Assembly (NCBI RefSeq): GCF_000720325.1
Contig: NZ_JOJM01000017.1
Span: 62,001-126,000 of the forward strand
Origin: Streptomyces sp. NRRL B-1347
Lineage (GTDB): Bacteria; Actinomycetota; Actinomycetes; Streptomycetales; Streptomycetaceae
Length of the DNA: 64,000 nt
Direction of reading: 5' to 3'
In this document: piece after piece, positions 9,762-18,831 of the stretch
How the letters are laid out: every line of letters begins with the position of its first letter
How positions within the stretch are numbered: the first letter of the stretch is position 1
Position numbers and translations under genes: made by a program
The notes under the pieces: model-generated
Database searches by the model: none
Told to the model about the DNA's origin: nothing
The model's input: only the letters and a program-made list of their open reading frames with translations

Positions 9762-12700
9762 CGATCGACCCGCGCCTGCTCCGGTACGCCCGTGCCACCC
9801 GCTTCTTCCTGGCCGCGGTGGTGGCTCTCGGCCTCGCCGGGGCGGGGCTCGTCGTGGCCCAGGCGATGCTCATCGCCGAGATCGTGGTGGGCTCCTTCCA
9901 GCGCGGGCTCTCGGTGGGCGAGTTGCACACCCCGATCCTGCTGCTCACGGCGGTCGCCGTGGGCCGGGGGACCGTGGCCTGGCTGACCGAACTCGCCGCG
10001 CACCGGGCCAGCGCGGCGGTCAAGTCGGAGCTGCGGCGTCGGCTCGTCGAGCGGGCCGGAGCGCTGGGGCCGGGGTGGCTGACCGGCCAGCGGACGGGTT
10101 CGCTGATCAACCTGGCCACCCGGGGCGTGGACGCGCTCGACGACTACTTCTCGCGCTATCTGCCGCAGCTCGGGCTCGCGGTGGTGGTCCCGGTGGCGGT
10201 GCTCGCCCGCGTCGTCACCGAGGACTGGGTGTCGGCGGCGATCATCACCGGCACGCTGCCGCTGATCCCGGTCTTCATGATCCTGATCGGCTGGGCGACC
10301 CAGGCCCGGATGGACCGCCAGTGGCGGCTCCTCTCGCGGCTGTCGGGGCACTTCCTGGACGTGGTCGCGGGGCTGCCGACGCTCAAGGTGTTCGGCCGTG
10401 CCAAGGCGCAGGCCGAGGCGATCCGCAAGATCACCGGGGAGTACCGGCGGGCGACCATGCGGACGCTGCGCATCGCCTTCCTGTCGTCGTTCGCCCTGGA
10501 ACTGCTCGCCACGATCTCCGTGGCCCTGGTGGCGGTCACCATCGGCATGCGGCTCGTCCACGGCGACATGGCGCTGTACGACGGCCTGGTCATCCTGATC
10601 CTCGCGCCCGAGGCGTACTTGCCGCTGCGGCAGGTCGGCGCGCGGTACCACGCGGCGGCCGAGGGGCTCGCTGCGGCGGAGGAGATCTTCGAGGTCCTGG
10701 AGACGCCTGTCCCGGCCGGGGGAAGCGGGCCGGTGCCCGTGGGCCCGCTGCACGTGGAGAACCTGGGCGTCCGCTACCCGGGCCGGGCGGTGGACGCCGT
10801 CAGCGGGGTCTCGTTCACCGTCGGGCGCGGGGAGACCGTGGCCCTGGTCGGGCCCAGCGGCTCCGGCAAGTCGACCCTCCTGAACGCGCTGCTCGGTTTC
10901 GTCGAGCCCACCGTGGGGCGGGTGCGGGTCGGCGACGCGGACCTGGCGGACGTGTCCCTGGAGGAGTGGCGGGAGCAGGTGGCGTGGGTGCCGCAGCGGC
11001 CGCACCTCTTCGCGGGGTCCATCGCCGACAACGTACGGCTCGCGCGGCCGGACGCGGCGGACGGGGCCGTGCGGGACGCCCTGCGCGCGGCCGGGGCGCT
11101 GGAGTTCGTGGACGCCCTGCCGCTGGGGGCGGAGACCGCCCTCGGCGAGGACGGGGCCGGGCTCTCCGCCGGGCAGCGGCAACGGGTCGCGCTGGCGCGG
11201 GCGTTCCTCGCGGACCGGCCCGTGGTGCTGCTCGACGAGCCGACCGCCGCGCTCGACGGGGCGACCGAGGCAGGGGTCGTCGAGGCGGTGCGGCGCCTTG
11301 CGGTGGGGCGGACCGTGGTGCTTGTCGTGCACCGGCCCGCGCTGCTGGCCGTCGCGGACCGGGTGGTCCGGGTGGGGGGCTCCGAAACGGCGGGCCCGCG
11401 CGAGGCGTTGGGCGCACCCGCGCTGACCGGCGGCGCGATGACCCTCGACGGGGGCTGCGCTGTCGCTTCCGACGGGGACCGTGCTGTCCTGTCCGACAGG
11501 GACCACGCTGTCACTTCCGACGGGGACCGTGCTGTCCTGTCCGACAGGGACCCCGCTGTCACTTCCGACGGGGACGCTGCCGGCGCTCTCGACGGGGATC
11601 GTGCCGGCGCTCTCTACGAGGGTGCCGTGGAGCCCGGTGAGCGGTCGGCCGGGTGGGTGGGCTCCCGCCCGCGGAGCGGCGTCCTCGCGCGCGTGCGGGC
11701 CGTGGCGCGTCCCCGTAGGGGCCGCCTCGCGCTCGCGCTGCTGCTCGGCAGCCTCGCGCTCGGCAGTGCCGTCGGCCTGATGGCCACCTCCGGCTGGCTG
11801 ATCTCACGGGCCTCGGAGCAGCCTCCCGTGATGCACCTGATGATCGCCGTCACGGCGACCCGTGCCTTCGGCATCGGACGCGCCTGCTTCCGCTACGCCG
11901 AGCGCCTGGTGTCGCACGACGCGGTGCTGCGGATGCTGGCCGACATGCGGGTCACCGTGTTCCGGCGCCTGGAGCGGCTCGCGCCCGCGGGCCTGCGCGG
12001 GACGCGCCGCGGCGACCTCCTTTCCCGGCTCGTCGCCGACGTGGACGCCCTCCAGGGCTACTGGCTGCGCTGGCTCCTTCCGGTGGGCGCCGCCGCGGTC
12101 GTGAGCGCGGGAGCGGTCGGTTTCACCGCCTGGCTGCTGCCGGAGGCGGGCGCGGTGCTCGCCGTCGGCCTGCTGGTCGCCGGGGTCGGGGTGCCGCTGG
12201 TGAGCGGCGCCGTGGCCCGCCGTGCGGAGCGGAAGCTGGCCCCCGCGCGCGGGGTGCTCGCCACTCGCGTGGCCGATCTGCTCATGGGGACGGCCGAGTT
12301 GACCGTCGCGGGTGCGCTGCGGCGCCGTACCGCGCACGTCGGGGACGCCGACGCCGAGCTGACCCGGATCGCGTCCCGCACGGCGAGCGCCACCGCGCTC
12401 GGCGACGGCCTTGCCGCGCTCGCGACGGGGCTCACCGTGGCCGCCGCCGCGGTCGTCGGCGTTCAGGGCGTGCACGACGGACGGCTCAGCGGCGTCGCGC
12501 TCGCCGTGGTCGTCCTGACGCCGCTCGCCGCGTTCGAGGCCGTGATGGGGCTGCCGCTCGCCGTGCAGTACCGCCAGCGCGTCAAGAAGAGCGCCGAGCG
12601 GGTCCACGAGGTCCTGGACGCGCCCGACCCGCTGCCGGACCTCGCATCGGGGTCGTCGGCCGCTCCCGACCGGGGACCGGCGTCCTCGGCTGCTCCCGGC

Positions 12701-13483
12701 CGCGGGCGGCCCCAGGTGCCCGGGTCGCCCTTCCCGCTGCGTCTCGATGGGCTGCGGGTCCGCTACGAGAGGCAGGAGCGGGACGCGCTCGCGGGCGTGT
12801 CCCTGGCTCTCGAACGCGGTCGCCGCGTGGCCGTCGTCGGCCCCTCCGGCTCCGGCAAGACCACGCTCGCCCACGTCCTGCTGCGCTTCCTGGGCGCGTA
12901 CGAGGGGACGTACGCCATCGGCGGCACCGACACCTCCCGGCTCGACGGTGACGACGTGCGGCGCCTGGTCGGCCTGTGCGCGCAGGACGCGCACGTGTTC
13001 GACAGCTCCGTGCGCGAGAACCTGCTGCTCGCCCGCAGGGAAGCGAGCGACGACGAGCTCTACGGGGCGCTGGCGCGGGCCCGGCTCGACGGCTGGGTGC
13101 GGTCCCTGCCCGACGGTCTGGACACGCTCGTCGGCGAACACGGGGCCCGTCTCTCCGGAGGCCAGCGACAGCGGCTCGCGCTGGCCCGCGCGCTGCTCGC
13201 GGACTTCCCCGTCCTCGTCCTCGACGAGCCCGCCGAACACCTCGACCTGCCGACCGCCGACGCCCTCACCGCCGATCTGCTCGCGGCCACCGAGGGGCGG
13301 ACGACCCTGCTCATCACGCACCGTCTCGCCGGACTGGACAAAGTTGACGAGGTGATCGTCCTGGAGGCCGGTCACGTCGTGCAGCGCGGCGCGTACGAGG
13401 AGCTGGTGGCCGTCGACGGTCCGCTGCGGCGGATGCGGGAGCGCGAGGCGGCGGCGGACCTGCTGACGCACGCGGTGGGCTGA
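9755..13483 (+). CDS. cydCD: CydDC-type ABC transporter, fused CydC-CydD
   Basis: This is one long polypeptide of about 1242 residues that joins two ABC exporter half-molecules (TM domain plus ATPase, twice). CydDC is needed for bd-oxidase assembly. It exports thiols, and haem has also been proposed. Walker A motifs are GPSGSGKST (about residue 370) and GPSGSGKTT (about residue 1030). The signatures are LSAGQRQRVALARAF and LSGGQRQRLALARAL. The start is ambiguous: GTG 9755 (11 bases after GGGAGG) or GTG 9746. Longer upstream reading frames are unlikely because cydB ends at 9689. Between the halves lies a linker made of about six 8-residue tandem repeats. A second low-complexity linker (SSAAPDRGPASSAAPGRG) precedes the last ATPase domain. 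Confidence 0.95.
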   Translation: MKPIDPRLLRYARATRFFLAAVVALGLAGAGLVVAQAMLIAEIVVGSFQRGLSVGELHTPILLLTAVAVGRGTVAWLTELAAHRASAAVKSELRRRLVERAGALGPGWLTGQRTGSLINLATRGVDALDDYFSRYLPQLGLAVVVPVAVLARVVTEDWVSAAIITGTLPLIPVFMILIGWATQARMDRQWRLLSRLSGHFLDVVAGLPTLKVFGRAKAQAEAIRKITGEYRRATMRTLRIAFLSSFALELLATISVALVAVTIGMRLVHGDMALYDGLVILILAPEAYLPLRQVGARYHAAAEGLAAAEEIFEVLETPVPAGGSGPVPVGPLHVENLGVRYPGRAVDAVSGVSFTVGRGETVALVGPSGSGKSTLLNALLGFVEPTVGRVRVGDADLADVSLEEWREQVAWVPQRPHLFAGSIADNVRLARPDAADGAVRDALRAAGALEFVDALPLGAETALGEDGAGLSAGQRQRVALARAFLADRPVVLLDEPTAALDGATEAGVVEAVRRLAVGRTVVLVVHRPALLAVADRVVRVGGSETAGPREALGAPALTGGAMTLDGGCAVASDGDRAVLSDRDHAVTSDGDRAVLSDRDPAVTSDGDAAGALDGDRAGALYEGAVEPGERSAGWVGSRPRSGVLARVRAVARPRRGRLALALLLGSLALGSAVGLMATSGWLISRASEQPPVMHLMIAVTATRAFGIGRACFRYAERLVSHDAVLRMLADMRVTVFRRLERLAPAGLRGTRRGDLLSRLVADVDALQGYWLRWLLPVGAAAVVSAGAVGFTAWLLPEAGAVLAVGLLVAGVGVPLVSGAVARRAERKLAPARGVLATRVADLLMGTAELTVAGALRRRTAHVGDADAELTRIASRTASATALGDGLAALATGLTVAAAAVVGVQGVHDGRLSGVALAVVVLTPLAAFEAVMGLPLAVQYRQRVKKSAERVHEVLDAPDPLPDLASGSSAAPDRGPASSAAPGRGRPQVPGSPFPLRLDGLRVRYERQERDALAGVSLALERGRRVAVVGPSGSGKTTLAHVLLRFLGAYEGTYAIGGTDTSRLDGDDVRRLVGLCAQDAHVFDSSVRENLLLARREASDDELYGALARARLDGWVRSLPDGLDTLVGEHGARLSGGQRQRLALARALLADFPVLVLDEPAEHLDLPTADALTADLLAATEGRTTLLITHRLAGLDKVDEVIVLEAGHVVQRGAYEELVAVDGPLRRMREREAAADLLTHAVG
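11459..11620 (+). repeat. 24-bp minisatellite inside cydCD
   Basis: Six 24-bp units run head to tail from 11459 to 11602, and a partial seventh follows. Units 1, 3 and 5 are nearly identical, as are units 2 and 4, so a 48-bp higher-order unit has been duplicated. Each unit encodes eight residues of the type AV-x-SDGDR. The frame is preserved throughout. Confidence 0.9.
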
Positions 13484-13493
13484 CGTCGTGGGG

Positions 13494-13625
13494 CCGGGGC
13501 CCATGCCGGTGCCTGGTCCGGGGCTGGATCCGGGGCTGCATCCGGGGGCAGGCCCGAGGACAGGCCCGGGGTCTGGGCCGAGGCCAGGCCCGGGGTCCGG
13601 GCCGAGCCCGGGTGCGGGGCGGCGG
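13494..13625. repeat. Degenerate GC-rich repeats before the sensor kinase gene
   Basis: Imperfect copies of GGCCCGGGGTC- and GGGCCGAGGCC-type blocks, in units of about 12-25 bp, fill the gap between cydCD and the kinase start. An open frame runs through them (Pro/Gly only), but there is no ribosome-binding site and no family similarity. I treat the region as non-coding. Confidence 0.55.
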
Positions 13626-13679
13626 CCCGCACCGCCGCCTCGGCGTGCCACGGCAAAACGGACTAACTACGCTCAAGGC

Positions 13680-15485
13680 ATGCCCGTCCCCCCGGCCTCC
13701 GCCGCGCCGCCGCCTCCCGAAGGCATGTCGGCCCCGGCAGACGTGGCCGGGCGCGGGACGGACCCGTCCGGAAGCCCCGCCGACCCGGCCGAGGCCGCCG
13801 CGCGGGCCGGCCGCAGCCTTGAAGGCCTCTCCACGGAGCTCACCGCGCGCGTACCGCAGCTCCTGGAGGCGATGCGGTCCGTCGGCACGGGACTGGAACT
13901 GCACACCACCCTGGACCGCATCTGCGAGACCGCGGCCAAGCTGACGAACGCCCGCTATGCCGCGATCGGCGTCGTGGCCGAGGACGGCGAGGGGCTCTCG
14001 GACTTCGTCTCCCACGGCATCGACGAGACCACTGCCGAGCGCATCGGGCACCTGCCCGACGGCCACCGCGGGCTGCTCGGCGCGCTCATCCACCAGCCCG
14101 AGACGCTGTGCCTCGCCGACCTCTCCACCGACCCGCGCTCCTGCGGCTTCCCCGCCCACCACCCGCCGATGCGCACCTTCCTGGGGGTGCCGATCCGCGT
14201 CCAGGGCGAGATCTTCGGGAACCTGTACCTCACGGAGAAGCGCGTCGGGCCCGCGCCCGGGGAGGCCGCGGAGTTCAACGACTACGACGTGCACATGGTG
14301 CGGGTCCTCGCCACGGAGGCGGGCATCGCGATCGGCAACGCCCGCCTGTACGAGGCGGCCAAGCAGCGCGAGCGGTGGATCGACGGCTCCGTGGCGGTCA
14401 CCACGGCGCTGCTCTCGGGCTCCGACGCCGAGGACGCCCTCGCGGTCGTCGCGGAGCAGGCCCGGCACCTCGCGGACTCGGCGGCCGGGATCGTGCTGCT
14501 CCCGGACGACGAGGGCGGCATGGAGATCGTCGCCGTCTCCGCCGCCGAGCCCAGCGGCGCGCTCGGCGTGACCGTCCCTCCGGAGAGCCGCATCATCTCC
14601 GACCTCCTCGACGGGCAGGCGGTGTTCATCGACGACGCGGCCACCGATCCGCGCATCATGACGGACCTCGCGCGCGGGTACGGCCCCGTGATGATGCTGC
14701 CCCTCCAGAGCGACGGCCGGGTCCTGGGGACCCTCGTCACGCCCCGCGCGCGGGGCGGACGGCCGTTCACCGAGACGGAACGGACGCTCGCCACCCAGTT
14801 CGCCTCACAGGCCGCGCTCGCCCTGATGATGGCCGAGGCACAGCGCGACCGGGAGCGGCTCGCGGTGTACGAGGACCGCGACCGCATCGCCCGCGACCTG
14901 CACGACCTGGTCATCCAACGGCTCTTCGCCACCGGGATGATGCTGGAGAGCGCCCAGCGCCGGTCCGTGGTGCCCGAGGTGGTGCGGGGCGTCGGCAAGG
15001 CCGTCGACGAGCTGGACGTGACCATCCAGGAGATCCGCACCGCGATCTTCGCGCTCCAGCAGGGGCCCGCCGAGGCTCCTTCGGGGCTGCGGACGCGGGT
15101 CCTGCGCGAGATCAACATGGCGGCCGTGCCCCTCGGCTTCAAGCCCTCGCACCGCTTCCTGGGGCCCGTCGACACGGTCGTCGGCGAGCTCACCGGCAAG
15201 AACCTCATCGCGGCCCTGCGCGAGGCCCTGTCGAACGCGTTCCGGCACGCGGGCGCCGACCGCATCGACGTCGTCGTCGACGCCACCCTCGTGCTGCCCG
15301 ACGGCCGCAAGGGCGTACGCCTGACGGTGGCCGACGACGGCGTGGGCATCCCCGAGGGCGGCCGCCGCAGCGGCCTGAAGAACCTCAAGCGGCGGGCCGA
15401 GTCCCTGGGCGGCACGAGTTGGTACGGGCCGGGCATCGGCGAGGACGGCGGCGGCACGACGGTGGTGTGGCAGGCACCGCACTGA
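13680..15485 (+). CDS. Orphan DevS/DosT-like GAF sensor histidine kinase
   Basis: The protein has 601 residues from ATG 13680. The start codon is preceded only by a weak AAGG, and the longer frame from 13488 is Pro/Gly repeat. The order is a disordered N-terminus (1-50), GAF-A (about 65-225), GAF-B (about 240-390), a HisKA_3 dimerisation helix with the phospho-acceptor in DRDRIARDLHDLVIQRLFATGMM, and a HATPase domain (N box REALSNAFRHA, G box VADDGVGIP). This is the layout of mycobacterial DevS/DosT, haem-based sensors of O2, NO and CO. The HHPPM motif (His160/161) lies where I recall the DevS haem ligand. No response regulator gene is adjacent, so its partner is elsewhere. Being next to the cyd operon fits oxygen sensing. 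Confidence 0.88.
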   Translation: MPVPPASAAPPPPEGMSAPADVAGRGTDPSGSPADPAEAAARAGRSLEGLSTELTARVPQLLEAMRSVGTGLELHTTLDRICETAAKLTNARYAAIGVVAEDGEGLSDFVSHGIDETTAERIGHLPDGHRGLLGALIHQPETLCLADLSTDPRSCGFPAHHPPMRTFLGVPIRVQGEIFGNLYLTEKRVGPAPGEAAEFNDYDVHMVRVLATEAGIAIGNARLYEAAKQRERWIDGSVAVTTALLSGSDAEDALAVVAEQARHLADSAAGIVLLPDDEGGMEIVAVSAAEPSGALGVTVPPESRIISDLLDGQAVFIDDAATDPRIMTDLARGYGPVMMLPLQSDGRVLGTLVTPRARGGRPFTETERTLATQFASQAALALMMAEAQRDRERLAVYEDRDRIARDLHDLVIQRLFATGMMLESAQRRSVVPEVVRGVGKAVDELDVTIQEIRTAIFALQQGPAEAPSGLRTRVLREINMAAVPLGFKPSHRFLGPVDTVVGELTGKNLIAALREALSNAFRHAGADRIDVVVDATLVLPDGRKGVRLTVADDGVGIPEGGRRSGLKNLKRRAESLGGTSWYGPGIGEDGGGTTVVWQAPH

Positions 15486-15610
15486 GGCCCTGCCCGGGCT
15501 CGGCCCGGCCGCTGATCGGCGGTACGCGGGTGCACCGTAAGGGTCACCCGGTCCCCCGCGCGTACGAGTCCGCCGGGCGACACGCGCGCGCGGGGGCAAC
15601 GATCCGAGTC

Positions 15611-16720
15611 ATGTGTGCCCGCCCGAGCCGCCTTCGCACCCGCACCCGCCGCCCGCGGCGCCTGGTCGCCGTGCCGGTCCTGCTGTGCGCGCTCATCACC
15701 CTGGGCCCGCCGCCCACCGCGAACGCCGACGGGACCGACGGGACAGACGGCCCCGACGGGTCGGGCACCAGCGCCGAGGTGGTCCGCCTCTACGAAGAGG
15801 CGTCGAAGGCCACCGAGCGCTACGAGACGGAGCGCCGCGCCGCCGACGTACAGCGCGGCCGCGTCAAGGAGCTCGACCGGCTGCTCGCCGACGAGCGCTA
15901 CCAGGTCGCCGTGCTGCACGAGGACCTCGGCCGGATGGCCAGCGCGCAGTACCGCACCGGCGGCGGTCTGCCGCTCACCGCGCGGCTGCTGCTCGCGGAC
16001 AGCCCCGACGAACTGCTGCGCGGCAGGCGCGCCCTGGGCCAGGCGGACCTCGCCGTCACCAACGCCGTCGCCAAGACCCAGCGGGCCGCCTCCCGGCTCA
16101 CGACCGCCAGGCGGTCGGCGGAGCGGGCGCGCGGCGTCCTCGACCGGCGCACGGCACGCCTCGCCCGCCTGAAGCGGGACATCGAGACGAAGCTGGAGAC
16201 GGCGCGCTGGACCCTCCAGGGCGAGGCCGACGAGGCCGTCGCGGCCGGTCAGTGCCGGGGCGCCGTCCGTCTTGAGCAGCCGGAACCGGACGCCACGCGC
16301 GCGTGGGTGCCGCCCGTGGAGACGTACGAGCTGTCCGCGGGCTTCGACAGCGCGGGCGAGCGGTGGGCGCGCCGGCACACGGGGCAGGACTTCGCCGTCG
16401 ACATCGGCGCCCCGGTGCGGTCGGTGGGCGAGGGGCGCGTGGTGCGGGTCGCCTGCGGCGGGGCCTTCGGCATCGAGGTCGTGGTGCGCCACCCGGACGG
16501 CTACTACACGCAGTACGCGCACCTGGCGGCCGTGACCGTCGATCAGGGGGACGCGGTGCGCGCCGGGCAGTGGGTCGGGCAGGCGGGCACGACCGGCAAC
16601 TCGACGGGGCCGCACCTGCACTTCGAGTCCCGCCTCACGCCGGACCTGGGCTCGGGCGTGGACCCGGCGAAGTGGCTGGCCGAGCGCGGGGTGAACCTGG
16701 AATCGGCCTCTACGGAGTGA
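15611..16720 (+). CDS. Secreted M23-family (LytM) peptidase with coiled coil
   Basis: The protein has 369 residues from ATG 15611. It starts with a basic stretch and hydrophobic core ending PTANADG, a Sec signal peptide of about 40 residues. Residues about 55-215 are charged and helical, a coiled coil of the EnvC/RipA-partner kind. The C-terminal M23 domain shows the zinc motif HTGQDFAVD and the HLHF pair near the end (GPHLHFES). Such enzymes cut peptidoglycan cross-bridges, or activate amidases if inactive. Here all zinc ligands are present, so I expect an active endopeptidase at the cell wall. There is no strong ribosome-binding site, so the start is moderately certain. Confidence 0.88.
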   Translation: MCARPSRLRTRTRRPRRLVAVPVLLCALITLGPPPTANADGTDGTDGPDGSGTSAEVVRLYEEASKATERYETERRAADVQRGRVKELDRLLADERYQVAVLHEDLGRMASAQYRTGGGLPLTARLLLADSPDELLRGRRALGQADLAVTNAVAKTQRAASRLTTARRSAERARGVLDRRTARLARLKRDIETKLETARWTLQGEADEAVAAGQCRGAVRLEQPEPDATRAWVPPVETYELSAGFDSAGERWARRHTGQDFAVDIGAPVRSVGEGRVVRVACGGAFGIEVVVRHPDGYYTQYAHLAAVTVDQGDAVRAGQWVGQAGTTGNSTGPHLHFESRLTPDLGSGVDPAKWLAERGVNLESASTE

Positions 16721-16786
16721 TCGGGCGTGCGGGCTGACGGGCCCTGCGGGCTGATGGGCAGCCCTAGGGGCTGATCGGCCTCTCCC

Positions 16787-16824
16787 CTTGTTAACCGGCT
16801 TTGTTAACCGGCTTCGTTAACCGG
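16787..16824. repeat. Three tandem GTTAACCGG repeats at a convergent gene end
   Basis: Units CTTGTTAACCGG (16787-16798), CTTTGTTAACCGG (16799-16811) and CTTCGTTAACCGG (16812-16824) are tandem copies. The third contains the TAA stop of the leftward HAD gene. The 60 bp before them hold GGGCTGA(T/C)GGG-type repeats. The function is unknown. Confidence 0.8.
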
Positions 16825-17698
16825 CCTCTACGGAGAGGCGGTCCGCCAGGATGCGTTCGATGACGACCGCCACGCCGTCCTCGTTGTTGGCGACCGTACG
16901 GCCCGACGCGGCGGCAATCACGTCGGGGTGGGCGTTGCCCATCGCGTACGACGCTCCGGCCCAGGAGAGCATCTCCACGTCGTTCGGCATGTCTCCGAAG
17001 GCCACGACCTCGGCAGGGGAGATGCCGCGCTCGGCGCAGCACAGCGCGAGGGTGCCCGCCTTGGTGACGCCGGGGGCGCTGATCTCCAGGAGGGCGGTCG
17101 GGCTGGAGCGGGTGATCTCGGCGCGCCCGCCCGCGGCCTCGCGCGCGAGGGCCAGGAAGTCGTCCGGCGCCATCTCGGGGTGGTGGGCGAGCAGCTTGAG
17201 GATGGGCTCGTCCGCGCAGGCGGCGTCCGCCATGAGGAGCTTCTCGACGGGTGCCACGCTGCACGCGGGGTCCATGCGCAGCGGCGGGTACTCCGGCTCG
17301 TGGTGCACCCCGCCCGTCCGGTCGACGGCGAAGGACGTGCCGGGGGCGGCGGCGCGGAGCAGTTCGACGACCTCGAGGGCGTTCGGCGCGGCCAGGCCCC
17401 GCACCTTGGTGAAGCGGTGCGCGCCGGGGCCGCCGTGCAGGTCGACGACCGCCGCGCCGTTCGCGCAGATCGCCAGGCCGTGGCCGTGCACGTGGTCGGC
17501 GACCACGTTCATCCAGCGAGCCGGGCGCCCGGTCACGAAGAAGACCTCGATCCCGGCCGTCTCGGCGGCGGCGAGCGCGGCGACCGTGCGCTCGGACACG
17601 GACTTGTCGTCACGCAGCAGCGTGCCGTCCAGGTCCGTGGCGATCAGCCGGGGCGGTACGGAAGGGGCCGGGGTCCGGGTCCGGGCGGTAGCTGAGGT
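16817..17698 (-). CDS. Cof-type HAD-IIB phosphatase
   Basis: This is about 293 residues from a GTG at 17698. The open frame extends to 17752 but begins with unlikely Cys/His/Arg sequence, and neither start has a clear ribosome-binding site. HAD motif I is [14 protein letters not shown], motif II is FFVTGRP, and motif IV is [14 protein letters not shown]. The IIB cap lies in between. These enzymes dephosphorylate small phosphometabolites such as sugar phosphates or FMN in the cytoplasm. The exact substrate is unknown. A paralogue with the same motifs is encoded next to serS at 29489-30304. It is transcribed in the same direction as the LLM oxidoreductase upstream of it, with a gap of about 125 bp. 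Confidence 0.85.
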   Translation of the reverse strand, partial: TSATARTRTPAPSVPPRLIATDLDGTLLRDDKSVSERTVAALAAAETAGIEVFFVTGRPARWMNVVADHVHGHGLAICANGAAVVDLHGGPGAHRFTKVRGLAAPNALEVVELLRAAAPGTSFAVDRTGGVHHEPEYPPLRMDPACSVAPVEKLLMADAACADEPILKLLAHHPEMAPDDFLALAREAAGGRAEITRSSPTALLEISAPGVTKAGTLALCCAERGISPAEVVAFGDMPNDVEMLSWAGASYAMGNAHPDVIAAASGRTVANNEDGVAVVIERILADRLSVEAG

Positions 17699-17823
17699 CA
17701 CGTAGGTGATTGTCCCGCATATGCGCGCACGGGTGTGTGGCGGGGCGCACATTTGAGTACAACGCGCCCCCGTGCGCCCCGCCCGTACCCCGGGCTACGG
17801 CGGACGAGCCCCTTCCGCGGCGG

Positions 17824-18726
17824 CTACAGCTGCGCCAGCGCCTCCGTCGCGATGCGCTCGAAGACCTTCTCGTCCGCGGCGAAGTCCGTGCCGGGCAGCG
17901 GCCAGTGCAGCACGATCTCGTCGAAGCCGAGCGCGGCGTGCTTGCCCGCGAACTCCACGAAGGCGTCGAAGGACTCCAGCGGCCGGTCCGGCGTGAAGCC
18001 GGTGAGCAGGATCTTGTCCAGCTCGCCGGCGTCGCGGCCGGTCTGCTCGCAGGCGGCGCCGAGGCGGTCGACCTGGCCGCGGATGGCCTCCAGGGACTCC
18101 TCGGGGGTACCGGTCGCGTAGATCTTCGGGTCGCCGGTGGTCACCCAGGCCTGGCCGTGCTCGGCGGCGAGCTTCAGGCCGCGCGGCCCGGTCGCGGCGA
18201 CCGCGAACGGCAGCCGGGGGCGCTGCACGCAGCCCGGGATGTTCCGCGCCTCGTGCGCCGCGTAGTGCTTGCCCTCGTACGTCACCGAGTCCTCGGTGAG
18301 CAGACGGTCGAGCAGCGGCAGGAACTCCCCGAAGTGGTCCGCGCGTTCACGGGGTGTCCAGGGTTCCTCGTCGGCGCGGCGCAGCGCGGTGGCGTCGAAG
18401 CCGTTGCCGCCCGCGCCGATGCCGAGGGTGATCCGTCCGTTCGACACGTCGTCCAGCGTGATCAGCTCCTTGGCGAGCGTGACCGGGTGCCGGAAGTTCG
18501 GCGAGGTCACGAGCGTGCCCAGGCGCATGCGCTCGGTGGCGGCCGCGGCGGCGGTCAGCGTGGGCACCGCGCCGAACCACGGCCCGTCGCGGAAGGTCCG
18601 CCAGGAGAGGTGGTCGTAGGTGTACGCGGTGTGGAAGCCCAGCTCCTCAGCGCGCTGCCAGCGCTCCTTGCCGCCTTCGTGCCAGCGGCTCACGGGCAGG
18701 ATCACGGTGCTCAGACGCAGACTCAT
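17824..18726 (-). CDS. LLM-class F420-dependent oxidoreductase
   Basis: The protein has 300 residues with the luciferase-like (LLM) barrel: N-terminal LSTVILPVSRW, then LGFHTAYTYDHLSW, MRLGTLVTSPNFRHPVTLAKELITLDDVSNGRITLGIGAGG. The last block is the F420-family phosphate-binding signature. Members use F420H2 or FMN to reduce or oxidise diverse substrates, and the substrate is not predictable here. It starts at ATG 18726 and is probably expressed alone or with the leftward HAD gene. The length is normal for the family. Confidence 0.88.
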   Translation of the reverse strand: MSLRLSTVILPVSRWHEGGKERWQRAEELGFHTAYTYDHLSWRTFRDGPWFGAVPTLTAAAAATERMRLGTLVTSPNFRHPVTLAKELITLDDVSNGRITLGIGAGGNGFDATALRRADEEPWTPRERADHFGEFLPLLDRLLTEDSVTYEGKHYAAHEARNIPGCVQRPRLPFAVAATGPRGLKLAAEHGQAWVTTGDPKIYATGTPEESLEAIRGQVDRLGAACEQTGRDAGELDKILLTGFTPDRPLESFDAFVEFAGKHAALGFDEIVLHWPLPGTDFAADEKVFERIATEALAQL

Positions 18727-18831
18727 GCGTTCGAGCGTACGGCGGCCCGGGACGGGCCCCGGCCCGTGGGCCGGACGCCTTCGCGGGCCCGGCCGTGCCC
18801 GCTGCCAGGCACTTCGACCCGCCCCTCGGCC

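Noticed and set aside
13488..13679. Open frame extending the sensor kinase N-terminus by 64 codons
   Set aside because: It is pure Pro/Gly repeat coded by degenerate GC-rich blocks, without a ribosome-binding site. The ATG at 13680 starts the normal protein.
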